From IMG/VR virus record IMGVR_UViG_3300032435_000076, positions 1 through 22,392 of that record: 22,392 nucleotides of DNA. The stretch is one strand, 5' to 3'. Within the stretch, counting starts at the first letter, position 1, and every line of letters starts with the position of its first letter. The notes under the pieces were generated by a model. It saw nothing but the letters and a program-made list of their open reading frames with translations, was not told the DNA's origin and did no database searches. A program made the position numbers and the translations under genes. Source of the DNA: a virus. This document shows, piece after piece, positions 19,797 through 22,392 of the stretch.

Positions 19797-21290
19797 ATGA
19801 TGAAGCTGACCGGAAACAAACGCACGATCTTGAAAAGCCGGGTGCGGTCGCACCCCGGCGCGGACGTGGCCCACGCAAGTCTGAACCTGACGGACAAAAT
19901 TTCTAATCTTACTGTTTCGGACTTGGTGCAGCTTGCCACGGTTTTGGGCATCGACTGCCCCACCGATAACGCGGACGCGGCATACACCGCCGCGAAAGCC
20001 GCCGGAGTGAACACTCGCGGCGCAATGCAGCAAGCGAACGCGCTGGACTACAACGCGCACCCAATGGCCCCCCAGACAGACGAGGACGAGGCCGAGGACG
20101 AGGCCGAAGACGCCGCCACGGACGCAAACACCCCCCAAAACGCCCCCACAACCGCAGAGGACGCCGAACCGATGGACACAGCCACCAAAACACAAGACAA
20201 GGCCGCAGCGGACGCCGTTAGCGCCGTTCTATCCCCCATGGGGCGCGGTGACATGGTAGGCTTCCAAACCGCCTTGCAGGCTTTGGCGGTAAAAGCCACC
20301 ACGCCCCCCGCCCCCGCCCCGGTCGCGCAATATTTTGACGCGTCCAAAGTGAAAGGCCATTGCCCGAAGGTCACGCGTCCACGCCTCAAGATGCTGGACG
20401 CCGAAATTGCGGCAAGCTGCAAAGTGAACTTGGACGCCGCCGCGCTTGACGCGTATGACGCACCGGACGCGCCCCAGATTGACCCCGCCTATGTCTGGCC
20501 CGAAGGGACCAGCGAGGCAATCGCGGCGCTTGGAGCGGGCCTGAATGTGTTTTTGTGGGGTCCAGCAGGGACGGGGAAAACGTCCTTCGCAAAACAGTTG
20601 GCCGCGCACTATGGCCGACCCTTTGCGCGCATATCGTGCGACGATCAAACAGAAAGCACCACCTTGCTAGGCATGACAGTGCCAGACGGACAGGGTGGAG
20701 TAAAATGGCAGGACGGACAGCTTGCAGCCGCTATCCGCCGCCCCGGCACGGTCGTATTGATTGACGAACCCACGGTGGCACGGGCTGGCGCGCACTACGT
20801 TTTCAACGCCCTGCTAGACGACGAGCGCGCAATCGTATCCCAAGAAACAGGCGAACGTATTGCAGCCGCCCCCGGCGTGATTGTGATCGTCGCGGACAAC
20901 ACCAACGGCACAGGCGACGAAACCGGAGCCTATGAGGGAACGCGCAGAATGAGCCGCGCGCTTCTGGACCGTTTCGCGCTTACCATGAGGCTGGATTACA
21001 TGCCCGCCGCGCAAGAGGCCCAGACCGTAGCCAAAAAGACCGGATTGAAACCCGCCCACGCCCTGACATTGGCAAAATTCGCGGCATCAACTCGCATCGG
21101 CGCGGAAAAGGGGGAAGTGTCCCACGGTCTAGGCATCCGCAGATTGTTTGCGCTTGGGTCGTTGATCCGTGCAGGCGCAGAACCCGCGCGCGCTTTTCAA
21201 TACGCCGTGATTGAAACAGCGCCCTTTGAAGACCGCGAAACGCTGCGCCAGCTTTGGACCGCGCAAGTGACGCCGGGAGCGTTCAAATGA
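19797..21290 (+). CDS. CobS/MoxR-like AAA+ ATPase
   Basis: The 497-residue protein's N-terminal third (1-225) includes an acidic linker (94-128). The AAA_5-type ATPase domain (about 230-440) shows Walker A GPAGTGKT (255-262), Walker B VVLIDE (319-324), a DDERAIV hairpin, sensor ADNTNG and LLDRF, as in CobS and MoxR proteins. These enzymes work with a VWA or CobT partner as motors that reshape a target protein. The gene is the first of a transcription unit that also carries the CobT-like metallopeptidase. Database names mentioning cobalamin would be misleading because no other B12 genes are present. ACGGAGAACCGACCCC precedes the ATG. Confidence 0.87.
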   Translation: MMKLTGNKRTILKSRVRSHPGADVAHASLNLTDKISNLTVSDLVQLATVLGIDCPTDNADAAYTAAKAAGVNTRGAMQQANALDYNAHPMAPQTDEDEAEDEAEDAATDANTPQNAPTTAEDAEPMDTATKTQDKAAADAVSAVLSPMGRGDMVGFQTALQALAVKATTPPAPAPVAQYFDASKVKGHCPKVTRPRLKMLDAEIAASCKVNLDAAALDAYDAPDAPQIDPAYVWPEGTSEAIAALGAGLNVFLWGPAGTGKTSFAKQLAAHYGRPFARISCDDQTESTTLLGMTVPDGQGGVKWQDGQLAAAIRRPGTVVLIDEPTVARAGAHYVFNALLDDERAIVSQETGERIAAAPGVIVIVADNTNGTGDETGAYEGTRRMSRALLDRFALTMRLDYMPAAQEAQTVAKKTGLKPAHALTLAKFAASTRIGAEKGEVSHGLGIRRLFALGSLIRAGAEPARAFQYAVIETAPFEDRETLRQLWTAQVTPGAFK

Positions 21291-21364
21291 TCCGGGAAAT
21301 TTTGGCGACAATCCTGTTTTGTGCGACCGCTTGGGCAATCCTGGCCTTTGCCTTAATCCTCTAA
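21287..21364 (+). CDS. 25-residue single-pass membrane peptide
   Basis: This short open frame starts with an ATG that overlaps the AAA+ stop (ATGA), as real genes do throughout this element. It encodes a short polar start (MIREI) and about 20 hydrophobic residues (LATILFCATAWAILAFALIL). If translated it is a membrane-spanning micropeptide. The short length leaves real doubt, but the coupling and clean hydrophobic pattern favour it. Confidence 0.45.
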   Translation: MIREILATILFCATAWAILAFALIL

Positions 21365-21392
21365 CCAACCCAACCCACGGAGACATATCAAA

Positions 21393-22392
21393 ATGACAAT
21401 CGAAACCATCAACGGCGTTTATCAGTTTTCGGGCCGCGTGATTTATTCCGACTTTGTGGACGCCGCAGAAAACACCGCGCGCGGCATCATCTCGCAAAAG
21501 ATCGCCAAACCCGGCGCGCGCTTTGGCGTTAAAATGACCTTGCGCGGGGGAGGCACCGCCAGCGTCCGGCAAGGCACAGGTAAAGATCATTTGGACAAGG
21601 GGAGCAACGTGGCAAAATGGCCCCTTTACTTCATAAACATGCCAACGCTTGCGCTTGATGAAATCGTAACAGCCGACTTTGCGCGGACAATGTTGGCGCT
21701 TTTGGTGCATGAATTGCTACATGTGGCACACACGGACCTAACCACCAACACGGGGCTTTCCCCTACTGACTTCAAAATCATGAACTTGTTGGAGGATTAC
21801 GCAATTGAGTATCGCGCTTGCGACCCTCAAAACCTCTTTGTCGGCAACGCCCCGGCATTGCTTGGCGGACTGAACGATCAAGCCGCGCCCCAATGGGTCA
21901 AACGCATGGCAGCAAGCAAGGCCAGCGGCAAGATCACCCACGCGGCGCACATCATCGCGGCAATGATAAACCGCCACGGGCGGCAGACCACCCCCACGCT
22001 TGACGCAATCAGCGTGAAGGCCCTGACCGAAGCCGACCCCGTGATCTTGCAACTTGTGGAAACAGCACTGACCACGGCGGAGAACGGAGACTTTAGGCGC
22101 AGATTGGACGCCGCGCGCGTCCTCTTGGCCGCACTCAAGCAAGAGCAGGACAAGCAGGACAAGCAGGACAAGCAGGACAAGAAAGACAAGCGGGACAAGC
22201 AGGACAAGCAGGACAAGCAGGACCAGCAGGACAAGCAGGACCAGCAGGACAAGCAGGACCAGCAGGACAAGCAGGACCAGCAGGAAGACGACGAAGCCAC
22301 GGACGCGGACGGGGAAGCCACAGACGCGGACGGGGAAGCCACGGACGGGGAAGCCACGGACGCGGACGGGGAAGCCACGGACGGGGAAGCCG
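21393..22392 (+). CDS. CobT-like HExxH metallopeptidase, partial at right edge
   Basis: The frame remains open to the window end (333 codons seen). The N-terminal domain (1-245) has the zincin motif H106-E-L-L-H110 (LVHELLHVAHTD) and NLLEDYAIEY (131-140), matching the third-ligand region of CobT/DUF2201-type metallopeptidase-like domains. From residue 252 there are 15 tripeptide units, mainly QDK and QDQ, then EATDADG/EATDG repeats, giving a very long charged linker. CobT proteins have the same layout, with a VWA domain after an acidic linker, so a VWA domain is expected just beyond the window. GGAGACATATCAAA precedes the ATG. It probably forms a complex with the CobS-like ATPase 100 bases upstream. 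Confidence 0.82.
   Translation, partial: MTIETINGVYQFSGRVIYSDFVDAAENTARGIISQKIAKPGARFGVKMTLRGGGTASVRQGTGKDHLDKGSNVAKWPLYFINMPTLALDEIVTADFARTMLALLVHELLHVAHTDLTTNTGLSPTDFKIMNLLEDYAIEYRACDPQNLFVGNAPALLGGLNDQAAPQWVKRMAASKASGKITHAAHIIAAMINRHGRQTTPTLDAISVKALTEADPVILQLVETALTTAENGDFRRRLDAARVLLAALKQEQDKQDKQDKQDKKDKRDKQDKQDKQDQQDKQDQQDKQDQQDKQDQQEDDEATDADGEATDADGEATDGEATDADGEATDGEA
22146..22280 (+). repeat. 9-bp tandem repeat (CAGGACAAG-type), 15 units
   Basis: Fifteen consecutive 9-base units code for QDK, QDQ, KDK or RDK in the metallopeptidase. The last seven units alternate QDQ and QDK, suggesting expansion of an 18-bp double unit. It lies in frame within the coding region. Confidence 0.95.
22293..22392 (+). 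repeat. EATDADG/EATDG repeat, continuing beyond the window
   Basis: Repeats of 21 and 15 bases (GAAGCCACGGACGCGGACGG-type, the short form lacking GCGGAC) follow the first array in the same frame and are still running at the window edge. The encoded segment is acidic. Confidence 0.9.

Noticed and set aside
19490-20014. Minus-strand extension of the HGG gene to 422 residues
   Set aside because: The extra part overlaps the AAA+ gene and the low-complexity repeats; a good ribosome-binding site supports the ATG at 19489.
21129-21710. 193-residue minus-strand open frame at the right end
   Set aside because: It is antisense to the AAA+ and metallopeptidase genes, whose motifs (LLDRF, HELLH) are in the plus frame.
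22146-22392. CRISPR array
   Set aside because: The repeats are contiguous 9-bp and 15/21-bp coding units without unique spacers.
19797-22392. Cobalamin (B12) biosynthesis as an auxiliary metabolic function
   Set aside because: Only the generic AAA+ and metallopeptidase-like partners are present; no CobN or other pathway gene is near, so a cobaltochelatase role is unsupported.

Overview
The window looks like one end of a temperate phage (prophage) or closely related integrative element in a GC-rich host. An alphaproteobacterium, perhaps Rhodobacterales, is an inference from base composition and protein style only. The left edge carries the 3' part of a tRNA-Thr(GGT) gene (77-121) without its 5' half, as expected where an element has integrated into a tRNA gene. 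Bases 1-76 are then probably host flank. No capsid, tail, portal, large terminase or lysis genes are visible, so this is the early/replication/lysogeny half of the element.

Layout. From 278 to 13882 nearly everything is on the minus strand, in five tightly packed transcription units separated by short intergenic gaps. Reading in the direction of transcription (right to left): unit A (13882-13026) has a small HTH-like protein and a RuvC-type resolvase. Unit B (12967-10467) has a CxxC protein, a SNF2-type helicase and an acidic-linker protein. Unit C (10358-7760) has an Acb2/Tad1-like candidate anti-CBASS protein, a small unknown, a DUF2800 Cas4/RecB-like nuclease and a DUF2815 ssDNA-binding-like protein. 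Unit D (7687-3742) has a C5-methyltransferase-like protein, a dATP/dGTP diphosphohydrolase-like protein, a small unknown, a GIY-YIG protein and a family A DNA polymerase with 3'-5' exonuclease. Unit E (3653-278) has a small membrane protein, an HD phosphohydrolase, and a string of small early proteins including DUF6283 and DUF1653-like ones, ending in a rho-independent terminator. Most neighbouring genes overlap by ATGA/GTGA/TTGA, which implies translational coupling.

From 14115 the plus strand carries the lysogeny module (XRE repressor, excisionase-like HTH, tyrosine integrase, terminator), then a primase/SF3-helicase protein. An A+T-rich (CA)n island follows (18530-18720), then a minus-strand Cys/HGG-motif protein, a GC-rich divergent region with a phased CTGGACG array, and a plus-strand CobS/MoxR-like AAA+ ATPase. 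After that come a 25-residue membrane peptide and a CobT-like HExxH metallopeptidase with a long (QDK)n/(EATDADG)n tract that runs off the right end.

How the parts fit: DNA polymerase, primase-helicase, DUF2800/DUF2815, SNF2 helicase, RuvC and GIY-YIG proteins form a self-contained replication/recombination set. The HD and diphosphohydrolase proteins act on the nucleotide pool, and the repressor/xis/int set controls lysogeny. The most unusual signal is a dispersed CAGACAAA/TTTGTCTG element. In several places it forms a 26-35 bp palindrome, and one lies just upstream of nearly every transcription unit, including the repressor's own promoter. It is a candidate element-wide operator. The other main candidates are the Acb2-like protein, the DatZ/MazZ/DpoZ-like trio without a visible PurZ, and the CobS/CobT-like pair.
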